Assembly: GCF_001205715.1 (NCBI RefSeq)
Contig: NZ_AQQZ01000001.1
Span: 641,048-705,047 of the forward strand
Source: Pseudaestuariivita atlantica
GTDB taxonomy: Bacteria; Pseudomonadota; Alphaproteobacteria; Rhodobacterales; Rhodobacteraceae
DNA: 64,000 bases
Reading direction: 5' to 3'
The notes under the pieces were generated by a model, which worked only from the letters and a program-made list of their open reading frames with translations, did no database searches and was not told the DNA's origin. Of this stretch, positions 25,969 to 35,994 are shown one piece after another (position 1 is the first letter of the stretch; every line of letters starts with the position of its first letter). The position numbers and the translations under genes are program-made.

Positions 25969-25997
25969 GCTCCCGATGCCCGCGAGGCACCGGGAGC
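25969..25997 (-). terminator. Stem-loop after transketolase gene
   Basis: Arms GCTCCCGATGCC and GGCACCGGGAGC, 12 bases each, pair fully with one G.U on the minus-strand RNA around a 5-base loop. The stem starts 8 bases after the tkt stop codon. No U-run follows. Confidence 0.5.
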
Positions 25998-26004
25998 GAC
26001 CGGG

Positions 26005-28020
26005 TCAGAGCATCGCCTTGGCGGCCGCGACGGCGGCTTCGGCGGTGATGCCGAAATGTTCGAACAGGGCCTCGGCGGGTGCGGAGGCGCCGAAGCTGTC
26101 CATGCCGATGAAGGCGGCTTTCGCCTCGCGGCCACGCTCACCCAAAAGCCAGCGATCCCAGCCCTGGCGCACGCCGGCCTCGATGCCGACGCGGACGGCG
26201 CCAGCTGGCAGGACCTTGCGGCGATAGGCCTCGTCCTGTTCGGCGAAAAGCTCCATGCAGGGCATGGACACGACGCGGGTGCCGATCCCTTCGGCTTCCA
26301 GCGTGGCCTTGGCGTCGAGCGCCAGCGCGACTTCCGAGCCGGTGGCGATCAGGATGACCTGCCGCTTGGCCTCGGCTTCGGCGAGGACGTAGGCACCCTG
26401 TGCCGACAGGTTGCGCGGCTTGTGTTCGGTGCGCACGGTGGGCAGGCCCTGGCGGGTGAGCGACAGGACCGATGGCGTGCCGGTGGACATCAGCGCCAGT
26501 TCCCACGCCTCGGCCGTTTCCACCGTGTCGGCGGGGCGGAAGACATGGGTGTTGGGCGTCGCGCGGCTGATGGCGAGGTGTTCGACCGGCTGGTGGGTCG
26601 GGCCGTCTTCGCCAAGGCCGATGCTGTCATGGGTCATCACGAAGACGGTCGGCAGTTTCGATAGCGCGGCGAGGCGCATCGCGGGGCGGGCGTAGTCGGT
26701 GAAGCACATGAACGTGCCGCCATAGGGGCGGATGCCACCGTGATAGGCCATGCCGTTCATCGCCGCCGCCATGCCGTGTTCGCGGATGCCGTAATAGACG
26801 TAACGCCCCTTGCGGTCGGTTTCGTCGAAGACGCCCAGATCGGCGGTGAGCGTGTTGTTCGATCCGGTCAGGTCGGCGGACCCGCCGATGGTTTCGGGCA
26901 GGACGGGGTTCACGACCTCCAGCACCATCTGGCTCGACTTGCGGGTCGCGGCCTTGGGCTGGCTTTCGGACACCTGCTTCTTGAAGGCGCGGATGACGGC
27001 GGTCAGCTTCTTGGGCGTCTCGCCCGCCATGGTGCGGTGGAATTCCGCCTGCCGGCGTTCGGACACGTCGGCGAGGCGTGCGTCCCACGCGGCGCGCTCT
27101 TCGGCACCGCGGGCGCCGACGCCTTCCCACCAGCTTTTGACGTCCTCGGGGATCTCGAACGGGCCGTAGGGCCAGCCATAGGCGTCCTTGGCGGCCTGCA
27201 ATTGCGCGTCATCGGTCAGCGCGCCGTGACCTTTCGAGGTGTCCTGCGCGGCGTGGCCGATGGCGATATGCGTCTTGCAGGCGATCATCGACGGTTTGCG
27301 GGTCTTCTTCGCGGCCTCGATCGCGGCGTCGATCGCCTCGGGATCGTGGCCGTCGATTTCCTGCACGTGCCAGCCGCTGGCGCGGAAGCGCTGCATCTGG
27401 TCGGTGCGGTCGGCCAGCGTGACCTCGCCGTCGATGGTGATGTTGTTGTTGTCCCAGAACACGACCAGGCGGCCCAGCTGCTGGCGCCCTGCCAGCGCGA
27501 TGGCTTCCTGGCTGATGCCTTCCATCAGGCAACCGTCACCGGCGATCACGTAGGTGTGGTGATCGACCAGCTTGCGCCCGAACCGCGCGCGCAGGCTTTC
27601 CTCGGCAATGGCGAAGCCGACCGAGTTGGCGATGCCCTGGCCGAGCGGGCCGGTCGTCGTCTCCACGCCCTTGAGCAGGAAATTTTCAGGGTGGCCAGCG
27701 GTCTTGGCGCCCAGCTGGCGGAAGTTCTTCACCTCGTCGAGCGTCACTTCCGGGTCGCCGCACAGGTACAGAAGGCCATAGAGCAGCATCGAGCCGTGAC
27801 CCGCCGACAGGATGAACCGGTCGCGGTCGGCCCAGTCGGGCGCGGAGGCGTCGAATTTCAGGTGCTTGCCGTACAGGACGGTGGCGACGTCGGCCATGCC
27901 CATGGGCATGCCCGAATGCCCGGAATTGGCGGCGTTGACGGCATCGAGCGCCAGCGTCCGCAGCGCGGTCGCCCGCATCCAGTGTTCGGGGTGAGCGGTG
28001 CGAAGAGCGGAAATATCCAA
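26005..28020 (-). CDS. tkt: Transketolase
   Basis: Thiamine-diphosphate enzyme of the pentose phosphate (and, if present, Calvin) pathway, 671 residues, full length. The N-terminal half shows [10 protein letters not shown], and the TPP motif [13 protein letters not shown] with NNNITIDG. The middle domain has [16 protein letters not shown] (conserved Glu) and [16 protein letters not shown]. It lies upstream of gap2 on the same strand, separated by a stem-loop and two possible carbon-regulator sites, so gap2 probably has its own promoter. The grouping of tkt with gap genes recalls cbb/glycolytic clusters of the family. Confidence 0.95.
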   Translation of the reverse strand: MDISALRTAHPEHWMRATALRTLALDAVNAANSGHSGMPMGMADVATVLYGKHLKFDASAPDWADRDRFILSAGHGSMLLYGLLYLCGDPEVTLDEVKNFRQLGAKTAGHPENFLLKGVETTTGPLGQGIANSVGFAIAEESLRARFGRKLVDHHTYVIAGDGCLMEGISQEAIALAGRQQLGRLVVFWDNNNITIDGEVTLADRTDQMQRFRASGWHVQEIDGHDPEAIDAAIEAAKKTRKPSMIACKTHIAIGHAAQDTSKGHGALTDDAQLQAAKDAYGWPYGPFEIPEDVKSWWEGVGARGAEERAAWDARLADVSERRQAEFHRTMAGETPKKLTAVIRAFKKQVSESQPKAATRKSSQMVLEVVNPVLPETIGGSADLTGSNNTLTADLGVFDETDRKGRYVYYGIREHGMAAAMNGMAYHGGIRPYGGTFMCFTDYARPAMRLAALSKLPTVFVMTHDSIGLGEDGPTHQPVEHLAISRATPNTHVFRPADTVETAEAWELALMSTGTPSVLSLTRQGLPTVRTEHKPRNLSAQGAYVLAEAEAKRQVILIATGSEVALALDAKATLEAEGIGTRVVSMPCMELFAEQDEAYRRKVLPAGAVRVGIEAGVRQGWDRWLLGERGREAKAAFIGMDSFGASAPAEALFEHFGITAEAAVAAAKAML

Positions 28021-28131
28021 GATGCGGCTCCTGTGGCTATCAACGGCGCTGGATTGGCGCCCGATGTAACAGGGTGGGGTTTCACGTCAAGCGCATGCCG
28101 TAAGTGACTGACAACGCGTCCAATGGGCAAT

Positions 28132-28159
28132 TTGCGCGTGTGAGTTAAGAAGATACACT
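28132..28159 (+). promoter_or_regulatory. Possible sigma70 promoter for the coiled-coil/zapA operon
   Basis: TTGCGC (28132-28137) and TACACT (28154-28159) with a 16-base spacer lie 93 bases before the first start codon, in the divergent tkt intergenic region. Both hexamers match the consensus in 4 of 6 positions. Confidence 0.35.
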
Positions 28160-28251
28160 CGTGCCAAGGGCGTCGATTCGGACGGGGCCCGCACATCAGA
28201 CCCGCGCGCGCGGTCGCAATCGTGGGCGCGAAGACGGCGAGGCAGGAGCGG

Positions 28252-28752
28252 ATGAGCCAGATAAACGAGTTGGAAAGTCGCCTGGCGGCGGCGCTCGACC
28301 GGATCGGGTCGCGGCTGGATGCGCTGCCCGCGCAACAGGCCGACAGTCCCGCGACGCTCGAAGCGCTGGAGGCGGCGCAGACCGCGCTGGCCGAGGAACG
28401 CACGGCCAATGCCCAGCTGGAACAGCGGGTGCATGCCCTCAAAGAGCGGCAGGAAGGCACGGTTGCCGACCTGCGCGCCGAGATCCGCACGCTGCGCGAA
28501 GAGACCCAGCGGGTCGAGGCGGCGCTGGACGAGATGCGCAAGGCCCATGACGAACTGGAACGGACAAGCGCGGCCCTGCGCGCCTCGGCCGAGGGCGGGG
28601 TCGGTGACCCGAACGCGATCAATGCGGCGCTGGCCGCGGAACTGAAGGCCGTCCGGGCCGCCCGCGCGGCGGACGTGGCCGAGGCGGCGGCGATTCTCGG
28701 CGCGCTGGAACCGGCGCTGGCCGAGGCGCCAGCAGATGGCGGGGTGAACTGA
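28252..28752 (+). CDS. Coiled-coil protein encoded before zapA
   Basis: A 166-residue, highly charged, almost wholly helical protein. Heptad-like runs extend from MSQINELESRLAAALDRIGS through ALEAAQTALAEERTANAQLE to about residue 115; an Ala-rich tail follows. It has no signal peptide. The stop overlaps the zapA start by one base (TGATG), so it is translationally coupled to zapA, and a role at the division ring (ZapB-like) is a reasonable guess but unproven. The start at 28252 follows GGAGCGG; an earlier in-frame ATG at 28222 has poorer context. Confidence 0.7.
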   Translation: MSQINELESRLAAALDRIGSRLDALPAQQADSPATLEALEAAQTALAEERTANAQLEQRVHALKERQEGTVADLRAEIRTLREETQRVEAALDEMRKAHDELERTSAALRASAEGGVGDPNAINAALAAELKAVRAARAADVAEAAAILGALEPALAEAPADGGVN

Positions 28753-29162
28753 TGCCTGAAGTGGTGATCCAGATCGGGGGCCGTTCGTTCGAAGTGGCCT
28801 GCGCCGAGGGCGAGGAACATTACCTGCTGTCGGCGGCCAAGATGCTCGACAACGAAGCGCAGGTGCTGGCGGACCAGATCGGGCGCATGCCCGAGGCGCG
28901 GATGCTGCTGATGGCGGGGCTGATGCTGGCCGACAAGACGGCGGGCCTTGAGGACCGGCTGCGCGAGACTCAGGAGCAGATGTCGGAAAAGGTGAACGAA
29001 TTGCGCGACCTCAAGGATCGTCCGGCCCCCGCGCCGGAACGGATCGAGGTGCCGGTGATCCCGACCGAGGTGAGCGACAAGCTGGCGGAACTCGCCGCGC
29101 AGGCCGAGGCGCTGGCCGACAGCCTCGACGATCGCATGGGCGCGGAAAGCTCGGGCGGGTAG
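28752..29162 (+). CDS. zapA: Cell division protein ZapA
   Basis: FtsZ-ring stabiliser, 136 residues. The N-terminal ZapA domain reads MPEVVIQIGGRSFEVACAEG, then LSAAKMLDNEAQVLADQIGR and MLLMAGLMLADK, followed by a coiled coil and a Pro-rich linker (PAPAPERIEVPVIP) that extends it beyond the E. coli length. It is the second gene of a two-gene operon and is followed at once by an intrinsic-type stem-loop. I find no 6S RNA gene in the short gap downstream, where many bacteria have it. Confidence 0.85.
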   Translation: MPEVVIQIGGRSFEVACAEGEEHYLLSAAKMLDNEAQVLADQIGRMPEARMLLMAGLMLADKTAGLEDRLRETQEQMSEKVNELRDLKDRPAPAPERIEVPVIPTEVSDKLAELAAQAEALADSLDDRMGAESSGG

Positions 29163-29191
29163 CGAAGATTTTTCGCAGGAAAAATCTTCGC
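29162..29191. terminator. Bidirectional terminator between zapA and the AraC-type gene
   Basis: Perfect 13-base arms GCGAAGATTTTTC and GAAAAATCTTCGC with a GCAG loop, starting in the zapA stop codon. T-runs lie within the stem on both strands. The convergent regulator gene ends 25 bases further on. Confidence 0.8.
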
Positions 29192-29215
29192 CCGGCGCGG
29201 AATTCGGATGTCAGG

Positions 29216-30220
29216 TCAGACAGATAGACGCGCGCTTTGCGTGCCGCGCTCGCGGTAGGGCGTGGTGTCGTAATGCGCCCGGTAGCATTTCGAGAAATGC
29301 GAGGGCGAGGTGAACCCGCAAGCGAGCGCCACGTTAATCACGCTCATATCCGTCTGCAACAGCAGGTTCCGCGCCTTCTGCAGCCGCAATTCCATGTAGT
29401 ACCGCTTGGGTGAGCGGTTGAGGTAGCGCCGGAACAGCCGTTCCAGTTGCCGCGTCGACATGCCCACGTCCTGCGCAAGGATCGAGGGGCTGATCGGCTC
29501 TTCTATGTTCTGTTCCATCAGCTGGATGACCTGGCTCAGCTTGGGATGGCGCACGCCGATCCGGGTGGGGATCGACAGGCGCTGCGTGTCCTGGTCCGTG
29601 CGGATCGAGGAATAGATCAGCTGATCCGCGACGGCGTTCGCCAGTTCCTCGTCATGCCGGTCGGCGATCAGTTTCAGCATCAGGTCGATGGACGAGGTGC
29701 CCCCGGCGGTCGAATACCGGTTGCCGTCCATCACGAAGACCGATTTGGACAGGTTCACCTCGGGGAATTCCTCGCCAAAGCTGTCCTGGTTCTCCCAGTG
29801 GATCGTGGCCTTGCGGTCGTCCAGCAGCCCGGCCTTGGCCAGCGTGTGCGACGCGGTACAGAGCCCGCCGATGGTCACGCCGCGCCGCGCCTCGCGCCGC
29901 AGCCAGTTGACGACCGGCTTGGTCGTGTTGTGCTGGATGTTGATGCCGCCGCAGACCAGCAGCACGTCATCCCGCGACAACTCGTCGAGGCCCATATGCA
30001 CCGTCAGGCCCGTCCCGTTCGAACAATAGGCCGTCTGCCCATCCTCGCTGGCCAGCCGCCATTCGAAGCTGTCATAGCCCAGATGCTGGTTGGCCAGTCG
30101 CAGGGGTTCGATGGCCGATGCGAAGGACAGAAGCGTGAAGTCGCGCAGAAGCAGGAAGACAAAGCGTTGCGCGCGGTCTTCCGGGGGCACGTTGCGTTCT
30201 GCTGTGCGGCTTGGCTTCAT
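29216..30220 (-). CDS. GlxA-family AraC-type regulator
   Basis: Transcription regulator of 334 residues. The N-terminal two thirds is a class I glutamine-amidotransferase-like (DJ-1/PfpI) sensor (FVFLLLRDFTLLSFASAIEP, LLVCGGINIQ, TIGGLCTASHTLAKAGLLD), the C-terminal third an AraC helix-turn-helix pair (LAQDVGMSTRQLERLFRRYL, ALACGFTSPSHFSKCYRAHY). Proteins of this build often control catabolism of nitrogen compounds such as glycine betaine, carnitine or arginine. Start MKPSRT at 30220 has AGGGGTGA upstream. It is divergent from DAHP synthase; no catabolic target is adjacent. Confidence 0.85.
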   Translation of the reverse strand: MKPSRTAERNVPPEDRAQRFVFLLLRDFTLLSFASAIEPLRLANQHLGYDSFEWRLASEDGQTAYCSNGTGLTVHMGLDELSRDDVLLVCGGINIQHNTTKPVVNWLRREARRGVTIGGLCTASHTLAKAGLLDDRKATIHWENQDSFGEEFPEVNLSKSVFVMDGNRYSTAGGTSSIDLMLKLIADRHDEELANAVADQLIYSSIRTDQDTQRLSIPTRIGVRHPKLSQVIQLMEQNIEEPISPSILAQDVGMSTRQLERLFRRYLNRSPKRYYMELRLQKARNLLLQTDMSVINVALACGFTSPSHFSKCYRAHYDTTPYRERGTQSARLSV

Positions 30221-30367
30221 GGCTCGTTCACCCCTGCCTTTGGGTGTCTCTTGGCAGATCATGTGGCCCGATCGCAAATGGTGCGTCAATGGCAAATCGG
30301 CGGTGGTGCACCCGTTAGCGCTCGCGTATAGATGCGCCTCGGACATACCACAAACGGAGTAGATCAG

Positions 30368-31732
30368 ATGAGCACGTGGCATAAAACCGACTGGCGCGCC
30401 AAGCCCAGGGTTCAGATGCCCGAATATACGGATTCGGGCGCTTTGGAGGCTGTCGAAGGTCAGCTGGCGCAGTATCCGCCGCTTGTCTTTGCCGGGGAGG
30501 CCCGGCGTCTCAAGTCCGAACTGGCCGCCGCCAGCCGGGGTGAGGCCTTCGTGCTGCAGGGCGGCGATTGCGCCGAAAGCTTCGCGCAATTCTCGGCCGA
30601 CGGCATCCGCGACACGTTCAAGGTGATGCTGCAGATGGCGATCGTGCTGACCTATGGCGCCAAGGTGCCGGTGGTGAAGATCGGTCGCATGGCGGGCCAG
30701 TTCGCCAAGCCGCGCAGCGCGCCGACCGAGGTCAAGGATGGCGTGGAGCTGCCCAGCTACCGTGGCGACATCATCAACGAACTCGACTTCAACGAGGGCG
30801 CGCGCATCCCCGATCCGCGCAAGATGCTGCAGGCCTACACGCAGGCCGCCGCGACGCTGAACCTGCTCAGGGCCTTTTCGACGGGCGGTTATGCAGACGT
30901 GCACCAGGTCCATTCCTGGACGCTGGGGTTCACCGAGTCGGATCGTGCCGCGCAGTACCGCGACATGGCGAACCGGATCAGCGACACGCTCGATTTCATG
31001 ACCGCCGCGGGCGTGACGCCCGCGACCGCGCACAGCCTGCAATCGGTCGATTTCTACACCAGCCACGAAGCGCTGCTGCTGGAATACGAAGAGGCGCTGA
31101 CGCGGCTCGATTCGACCTCGGGCAAGTGGCTGGCGGGTTCGGGTCACATGATCTGGATCGGTGACCGCACGCGGCAGCCAGACGGCGCGCATGTCGAATT
31201 CGCGCGCGGCGTGCTGAACCCGATCGGGCTGAAATGCGGTCCGACCACCACGGCAGAGGACCTCAAGGTGCTGATGTCGCGTCTGAACCCCGACAACGAG
31301 GCGGGCCGCCTGACCCTGATCGCGCGGTTCGGCGCGGGCAAGGTGGGCGAACACCTGCCGCGCCTGATCCAGGCCGTGAAGGAAGAGGGCGCCAACGTGG
31401 TCTGGTCGTGTGACGCGATGCACGGCAACACGATCAAGTCGGCCTCGGGCTACAAGACCCGGCCCTTCGACAGCGTGCTGCGCGAGGTGCGGGAGTTCTT
31501 CGCCATCCACCGCGCCGAGGGCACCGTGCCCGGCGGCGTGCATTTCGAGATGACGGGGCAGGACGTGACCGAGTGCACCGGCGGCGTGCGCGACGTGACG
31601 GACGAGGACCTGTCGGATCGGTACCACACCGCCTGCGATCCGCGGCTGAACGCCTCGCAATCGCTGGAGCTGGCATTCCTCGTGGCCGAGGAGCTGGTGA
31701 ACTACCGCGAGGCGATGCGCGCCGCGGGCTGA
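30368..31732 (+). CDS. 3-deoxy-7-phosphoheptulonate synthase, class II
   Basis: First enzyme of the shikimate pathway, joining phosphoenolpyruvate and erythrose 4-phosphate; 454 residues. It belongs to the plant/actinobacterial class II (AroH-type) family: [61 protein letters not shown] and [15 protein letters not shown] are its conserved metal and substrate segments. The start [13 protein letters not shown] at 30368 has CGGAGTAGATC before it. A half-site GTTAGCGCT lies about 45 bases upstream (30314-30322). It is a single-gene unit closed by a terminator. Confidence 0.93.
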   Translation: MSTWHKTDWRAKPRVQMPEYTDSGALEAVEGQLAQYPPLVFAGEARRLKSELAAASRGEAFVLQGGDCAESFAQFSADGIRDTFKVMLQMAIVLTYGAKVPVVKIGRMAGQFAKPRSAPTEVKDGVELPSYRGDIINELDFNEGARIPDPRKMLQAYTQAAATLNLLRAFSTGGYADVHQVHSWTLGFTESDRAAQYRDMANRISDTLDFMTAAGVTPATAHSLQSVDFYTSHEALLLEYEEALTRLDSTSGKWLAGSGHMIWIGDRTRQPDGAHVEFARGVLNPIGLKCGPTTTAEDLKVLMSRLNPDNEAGRLTLIARFGAGKVGEHLPRLIQAVKEEGANVVWSCDAMHGNTIKSASGYKTRPFDSVLREVREFFAIHRAEGTVPGGVHFEMTGQDVTECTGGVRDVTDEDLSDRYHTACDPRLNASQSLELAFLVAEELVNYREAMRAAG

Positions 31733-31754
31733 ACCACCAGGTGACACACACGCG

Positions 31755-31780
31755 AAGGGCGGCTCTTGGAGGCCGCCCTT
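31755..31780. terminator. Terminator after DAHP synthase
   Basis: AAGGGCGGC and GCCGCCCTT with an 8-base loop, the right arm running into TTTT; outer bases CGCG extend the stem. It serves the plus-strand gene and possibly the convergent PAS gene. Confidence 0.75.
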
Positions 31781-31810
31781 TTCGCGTCGAGGTCCCGTGA
31801 TCCGGACCGG

Positions 31811-32515
31811 TTATTCGCCGTCCACAACCCGCAGGTGCGGAACCCGGCTGGGTCGCAATCGCGGATCGTCTTTCTGCGCGTCGAACGTGGCCTGGCTTTC
31901 GGCAAAGCCGTCCGCCTGCTGGCGGTCCGGGGCCCCTTCGGGCAAGGCGGGCGCCGTCCCCGAAAGCGGTTGCGCGGTGATGTTTTCGATCGCGAACCGG
32001 CGCGGGGCGCGGCCGATCTGGCCGGGGACGCCGATCACGCCGAGGATGCGGGAGATATCGCCGAGGTCGCTGCGCAGCGGCAGCAGCAGCAGGTTGCCCT
32101 GAAGCTCGGGCTGACCCATCGCGCCCGGCGCGCGCAGGGCAAGCGAGACCTGCGCAGGCCAGTCGCAGCACTGGTCGACGGCATGCGATATCTGCGTCCG
32201 GGTTTCCGGCAGGAACAGCGCGTTGAGCGATATGCCCCGCGCCTCCATCCCCAGAAGATCGCTGAAATGGAACCCCGCGATCCGCATCCGGGCCACGCCG
32301 GGTGCGATCCGTTCGGCGATGAAGGTCACGTCCAGCGCGGCTTCGAGCCCGCGCGGGTCGATATCCGCCCGGTCAGGCACCTGCCGCCCGTCGCGCAGCG
32401 CCGCCCAATAGGCTTCGACCTGTCGCATCGCAGGTGAGTTTGCCGATCGCTCGAACCGTGTCATCGCGCCGTGAATCCCAAGTTTCAGTGGGTCCCGTTT
32501 CAAAGTGCATTCCAT
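31811..32515 (-). CDS. PAS-domain protein (PAS_5/DUF1570-like family), function unknown
   Basis: A soluble protein of 234 residues from the ATG at 32515 (AGGGAC upstream); ATG codons at 32464 or 32602 are alternatives. Residues about 35-175 resemble the single PAS-like domain common in Rhodobacterales: VEAYWAALRDGRQVPDRADI, PRGLEAALDVTFIAE, RIAGFHFSDLLGMEARGI. The C-terminus is polar and probably disordered. No kinase, cyclase or HTH is attached, so it may act as a small sensor or adaptor. It ends 31 bases before the shared terminator. Confidence 0.65.
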   Translation of the reverse strand: MECTLKRDPLKLGIHGAMTRFERSANSPAMRQVEAYWAALRDGRQVPDRADIDPRGLEAALDVTFIAERIAPGVARMRIAGFHFSDLLGMEARGISLNALFLPETRTQISHAVDQCCDWPAQVSLALRAPGAMGQPELQGNLLLLPLRSDLGDISRILGVIGVPGQIGRAPRRFAIENITAQPLSGTAPALPEGAPDRQQADGFAESQATFDAQKDDPRLRPSRVPHLRVVDGE

Positions 32516-32749
32516 CGGGAGTGTCCCTGTAAATACAATGGACGCACATGGACCCGGTCCGCTCCCGACCTGCGTCACCATGCGTTTACATTGGTTACCC
32601 AAGTATTAATGTATAACGGTTTTTGACCAAATTCTCCGGAATTCGAAACATTTGGTTAACCGCGGACGTCGTGGAATGCTTGCCACGGGCTTGCCGTTCC
32701 GGCCCTGTTGGCATTAGGTCGCGCCAGCATGATGAAGGGAGACGTGCGC

Positions 32750-33640
32750 GTGACGACATCCATGACGGGGTTTGCCTCGGGCACCGGTGCGGCGCTGGGA
32801 TACCGCTGGGCGTGGGATTTGCGCAGCGTGAACGCGCGCGGGCTCGACCTGCGGCTGCGCGTGCCGGACTGGGTGTCGGGGCTGGAACAGGGGTTGCGGG
32901 CGCGCCTGCCGAAAGCGGCCAATCGCGGCGCGATCAACCTGTCGCTGCGCCTGACGCGCGAGGAAAGCGGCAGCGCCGTGGCGCTGGACAGCGCGGCGCT
33001 CGACGCGGTTCTCGATGCCCTGACCGAGGTGGAGACGCGCGCGATGGACCGCGGCCTGACGCTGGCCCCGTCCTCGGCCCAGGGGCTGCTGGCGCTGCGT
33101 GGCGTGCTGGAGGCCAGCGCGTCGGACGATCCCGAAACCGCGCCCTTGCTGGCGGCGCTGCTCGATGATTTCGAAGGCGTGGTCACCGCCTTCGTCGAGA
33201 TGCGCAAGGCCGAGGGCGCGGCGCTGCACGGCGTTCTGGCCGAGGCCCTGACCCGTATCGCGGAACTGGCCGCCGATGCGCGCCGCATCGCGGCCGAACG
33301 GCGCGGGGACATGGACGACGCCTTCCGCGCCAGCCTCGCCCGTGTCACCGACGCAGTCGACGTCGATCCCGACCGCATCGCGCAGGAACTGGCCGTGCTG
33401 GCCGTCAAGTCGGACATCACCGAGGAGCTTGACCGGCTGGACGCGCATGTTGTCGCCGCGCGGGAGCTTCTGGCGCAGGAGGGGCCGGTGGGCCGCAAGC
33501 TCGACTTCCTGATGCAGGAGTTCAACCGGGAGGCCAACACGCTCTGCTCGAAATCCCAGCACAGCGGTTTGACCTCGGTCGGGCTGGAGTTGAAAGTGGT
33601 GATCGACCAGCTGCGCGAGCAGGTCCAGAACGTGGAGTAG
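32750..33640 (+). CDS. YicC-family endoribonuclease-like protein
   Basis: A 296-residue protein of the YicC family, which includes RNA-degrading enzymes linked to small-RNA turnover. Conserved parts are SMTGFASG at the N-terminus, the [14 protein letters not shown] segment, and the C-terminal [20 protein letters not shown] with [20 protein letters not shown] at 32750, 9 bases after AAGGGAG, is chosen; ATG at 32732 is possible. It precedes gmk by 4 bases, the standard yicC-gmk pairing. Confidence 0.9.
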   Translation: MTTSMTGFASGTGAALGYRWAWDLRSVNARGLDLRLRVPDWVSGLEQGLRARLPKAANRGAINLSLRLTREESGSAVALDSAALDAVLDALTEVETRAMDRGLTLAPSSAQGLLALRGVLEASASDDPETAPLLAALLDDFEGVVTAFVEMRKAEGAALHGVLAEALTRIAELAADARRIAAERRGDMDDAFRASLARVTDAVDVDPDRIAQELAVLAVKSDITEELDRLDAHVVAARELLAQEGPVGRKLDFLMQEFNREANTLCSKSQHSGLTSVGLELKVVIDQLREQVQNVE

Positions 33641-33644
33641 GGCG

Positions 33645-34286
33645 GTGAGCAACCGACGCGGGCTTTTGATCATCCTGTCCTCGCCCTCGGGCGCGGGCAA
33701 ATCCACGCTGGCACGGCGCTTGCGTGACTGGGATCCGACGATCCGGTTCTCGGTTTCGGCCACCACGCGCGCTGCGCGGCCCGGAGAGGTCGACGGTCGG
33801 GATTACCATTTCGTCGACGAACCCGCCTTCCGGAAACTGGTGACCGATGGCGGGATGCTGGAACACGCCCACGTTTTCGGCAATTTCTACGGCTCGCCGC
33901 TGTCGCCGGTGAAAGAGGCGACCGAAGCGGGCTGTGACGTGCTGTTCGATATCGACTGGCAGGGCGCGCAGCAGATCCGCAACTCGGCCCTGCGCGACAG
34001 CGTCCTGTCGATCTTCCTTCTGCCGCCGTCGATCACCGAACTGCGCGCGCGGCTGGAGAAGCGCGGGCAGGACGGGCCGGACGTGATCGACAAGCGCATG
34101 GCCAAAAGCTGGGACGAGATCAGCCATTGGGACGCTTATGATTACGTCCTGATCAACGACGACCTCGACGCGACCGAAGAGCGGTTGAAAACCATCGTCG
34201 AGGCCGAACGCCTGCGCCGCGACCGCCAGCCGGGACTGGTGGACCACGTGCGCGGGTTGCAACACGAATACGAGGATCGCGCATGA
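33645..34286 (+). CDS. gmk: Guanylate kinase
   Basis: Phosphorylates GMP to GDP; 213 residues with GTG start. The P-loop is [15 protein letters not shown], the GMP site includes [19 protein letters not shown] and FLEHAHV-like [17 protein letters not shown], and the lid has [22 protein letters not shown]. It is the second gene of a yicC-gmk-carbonic anhydrase-PLP enzyme chain with short overlaps (ATGA with the next gene), so all may be one transcript. Confidence 0.96.
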   Translation: MSNRRGLLIILSSPSGAGKSTLARRLRDWDPTIRFSVSATTRAARPGEVDGRDYHFVDEPAFRKLVTDGGMLEHAHVFGNFYGSPLSPVKEATEAGCDVLFDIDWQGAQQIRNSALRDSVLSIFLLPPSITELRARLEKRGQDGPDVIDKRMAKSWDEISHWDAYDYVLINDDLDATEERLKTIVEAERLRRDRQPGLVDHVRGLQHEYEDRA

Positions 34287-34804
34287 CGCTTTATGCCCTG
34301 GACGGCACCGCGCCCGAAATCTCCGACACCGCGTGGATCGCGCCCGACTGTCACCTGATCGGCAAGGTGCGGCTGGGGGCGGAGTGCTCTGTCTGGTTCG
34401 GATCGACCCTGCGCGGCGACAACGAGTGGATCGAACTGGGCGACGGCACCAACGTGCAGGAAAACTGCGTGATGCACACCGATCCGGGCTTTCCGCTGAC
34501 CATCGGCAAGGGCTGCACGATCGGGCACAAGGCGATGCTGCACGGCTGCACGCTGGGAGAAAACGTGCTGATCGGCATGGGCGCGACGGTCCTGAATGGC
34601 GCGGTGATCGGGGAGAATTCGCTGATCGGCGCGGGCGCGCTGGTGACCGAGGGCAAGAAGATCCCGCCGGGATCGCTTGTCATGGGCGCGCCGGGCCGCG
34701 TGGTGCGGCAACTGGACGAAGCGGCCATCCAGGGCCTGCGCGGCACCGCACTGCATTACCAGCAGAACGCGCGGCGTTACGCGCGCGGGCTGGTGGCGCT
34801 GTGA
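34283..34804 (+). CDS. Gamma-class carbonic anhydrase-like protein
   Basis: A left-handed beta-helix (hexapeptide repeat) protein of 173 residues, trimeric in known relatives. The three zinc-ligand histidines are present in NCVMHTD and GHKAMLHGC. Repeats of the I-G-x-x-x-x type cover residues about 15-140, and a short C-terminal helix follows ([16 protein letters not shown]). Members are carbonic anhydrases or CoA-transferase-like proteins of unknown role. It overlaps gmk by 4 bases and the PLP enzyme by 4 bases. Confidence 0.85.
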   Translation: MTLYALDGTAPEISDTAWIAPDCHLIGKVRLGAECSVWFGSTLRGDNEWIELGDGTNVQENCVMHTDPGFPLTIGKGCTIGHKAMLHGCTLGENVLIGMGATVLNGAVIGENSLIGAGALVTEGKKIPPGSLVMGAPGRVVRQLDEAAIQGLRGTALHYQQNARRYARGLVAL

Positions 34805-35991
34805 GCCGCCGGTCGAACCAGCGCCCGAGCCTCGTGCGCCCCGATCCGCTGCCGGCGAGCCTGTCGACCCCGGTCGTCACGCCGCTGATGCCCTCGGTCG
34901 TCTATGCCTCGGCGACGCCGGACGAGCTGGACCTGCAATACGAGGGCTATGAAAACGGCTACACCTATTCGCGCGAAGGCCACCCCAATGCCGACGTGCT
35001 GGCGGCCCGGATCGACCGCATGGAAGGCGGGCAGGGCGGGGTGATGACGGCCTCGGGCATGGCGGCGGTGTCGGCGGTGCTGATGGGCTGCCTGGCCGCG
35101 GGCGATCACGTGATCGGCGGTGACCAGCTCTATGGCCGCTCCCTGCGCCTGATGGCCGAGGACCTGCCGCGGCTGGGGATCGAGACGACGCTGGCCGATT
35201 CCACCGATGTGGACGCGATTGCCGACGCGATGCGCCCCAACACCAAGCTGGTGCTGATCGAGGTCGTGTCGAACCCGACGCTGCGGATCGCGGACCTGGC
35301 CGAGATTTCGGCGCTGTGCCGCGACATGGGCGTGCTTCTGGCGGTGGACAACACGTTCACGACGCCCGCGCTTCTGAAACCGTTCGATCACGGCGCGGAT
35401 ATCGTAATCCATTCGGTGACCAAGCTGCTGTCGGGCCATTCCGACGTGATGGCGGGCTATGTCTGCGCCCGCGACCCGGACCTGAACGCGCGGCTGGAAA
35501 CCTTCGTCGTGACCTCGGGCATGACGCCCAGCCCGTTCGATTGCTGGCTGGGGGAGCGGGGACTTCTCTCCTTCGAAGTGCGGCTCGACCGCGCGCAATC
35601 GACCGCCGCGCGGCTGGCCGATCACCTCGGGTCGCATCCCAAGGTGTCACGCGTCCTCTATCCCGGCCGTGATGACCACCCGGAGGCAGCACGCGCCAAG
35701 GCGCTGATGGGCGGGCAGGGCGGCAACATGGTGTCTTTCGTTGTGCCCGGCGGGCGCGAGGTTGCCAATGCCGTCGCGCGCGGGGCCGAAGGCATCGCCT
35801 TTGCCCCCACGCTGGGCGACGTGGGCACGACACTGTCGCATCCCGCCTCCTCCTCGCACCGGGCGCTGACGGCAGAGGCGCGCGAGGCGCTGGGGATGCC
35901 CGAGGGCTTTTTCCGGGTGTCGGTGGGCCTCGAAGACCCCGACGCGCTGATTGCCGTGTTCGACCGGGCGCTGGACGGCGTGCCCGGCTAG
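34801..35991 (+). CDS. Trans-sulfuration PLP enzyme (cystathionine gamma-synthase/lyase family)
   Basis: Cys/Met-metabolism PLP-dependent enzyme of 396 residues. Seen are [38 protein letters not shown], the cofactor aspartate in [13 protein letters not shown] and the Schiff-base Lys in [17 protein letters not shown]; the C-terminus has [16 protein letters not shown]. The GTG at 34801 overlaps the previous stop (GTGA) and gives the family length; reading further upstream would lie inside the carbonic anhydrase gene. Whether it is a synthase, lyase or methionine gamma-lyase cannot be told from these motifs. Confidence 0.85.
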   Translation: MSRRSNQRPSLVRPDPLPASLSTPVVTPLMPSVVYASATPDELDLQYEGYENGYTYSREGHPNADVLAARIDRMEGGQGGVMTASGMAAVSAVLMGCLAAGDHVIGGDQLYGRSLRLMAEDLPRLGIETTLADSTDVDAIADAMRPNTKLVLIEVVSNPTLRIADLAEISALCRDMGVLLAVDNTFTTPALLKPFDHGADIVIHSVTKLLSGHSDVMAGYVCARDPDLNARLETFVVTSGMTPSPFDCWLGERGLLSFEVRLDRAQSTAARLADHLGSHPKVSRVLYPGRDDHPEAARAKALMGGQGGNMVSFVVPGGREVANAVARGAEGIAFAPTLGDVGTTLSHPASSSHRALTAEAREALGMPEGFFRVSVGLEDPDALIAVFDRALDGVPG

Positions 35992-35994
35992 GCG

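Noticed and set aside
29163..29215. 6S RNA gene downstream of zapA
   Set aside because: The gap to the convergent gene is only about 50 bases and is filled by a terminator hairpin, far too short for 6S RNA.
30313..30326. A TGTTAGCG-type site before DAHP synthase
   Set aside because: Only the left half (GTTAGCGCT) matches; 10 of 14 bases is too weak to list as an operator.
30221..31747. Minus-strand extension of the AraC-type gene to 843 residues
   Set aside because: The extra part is antisense to DAHP synthase and has no recognisable domain; the regulator begins at 30220.
32580..32605. CtrA-like site TTAC-N7-TTAA before the PAS gene
   Set aside because: One half differs from TTAA and a single imperfect site is expected by chance in this AT-richer stretch.
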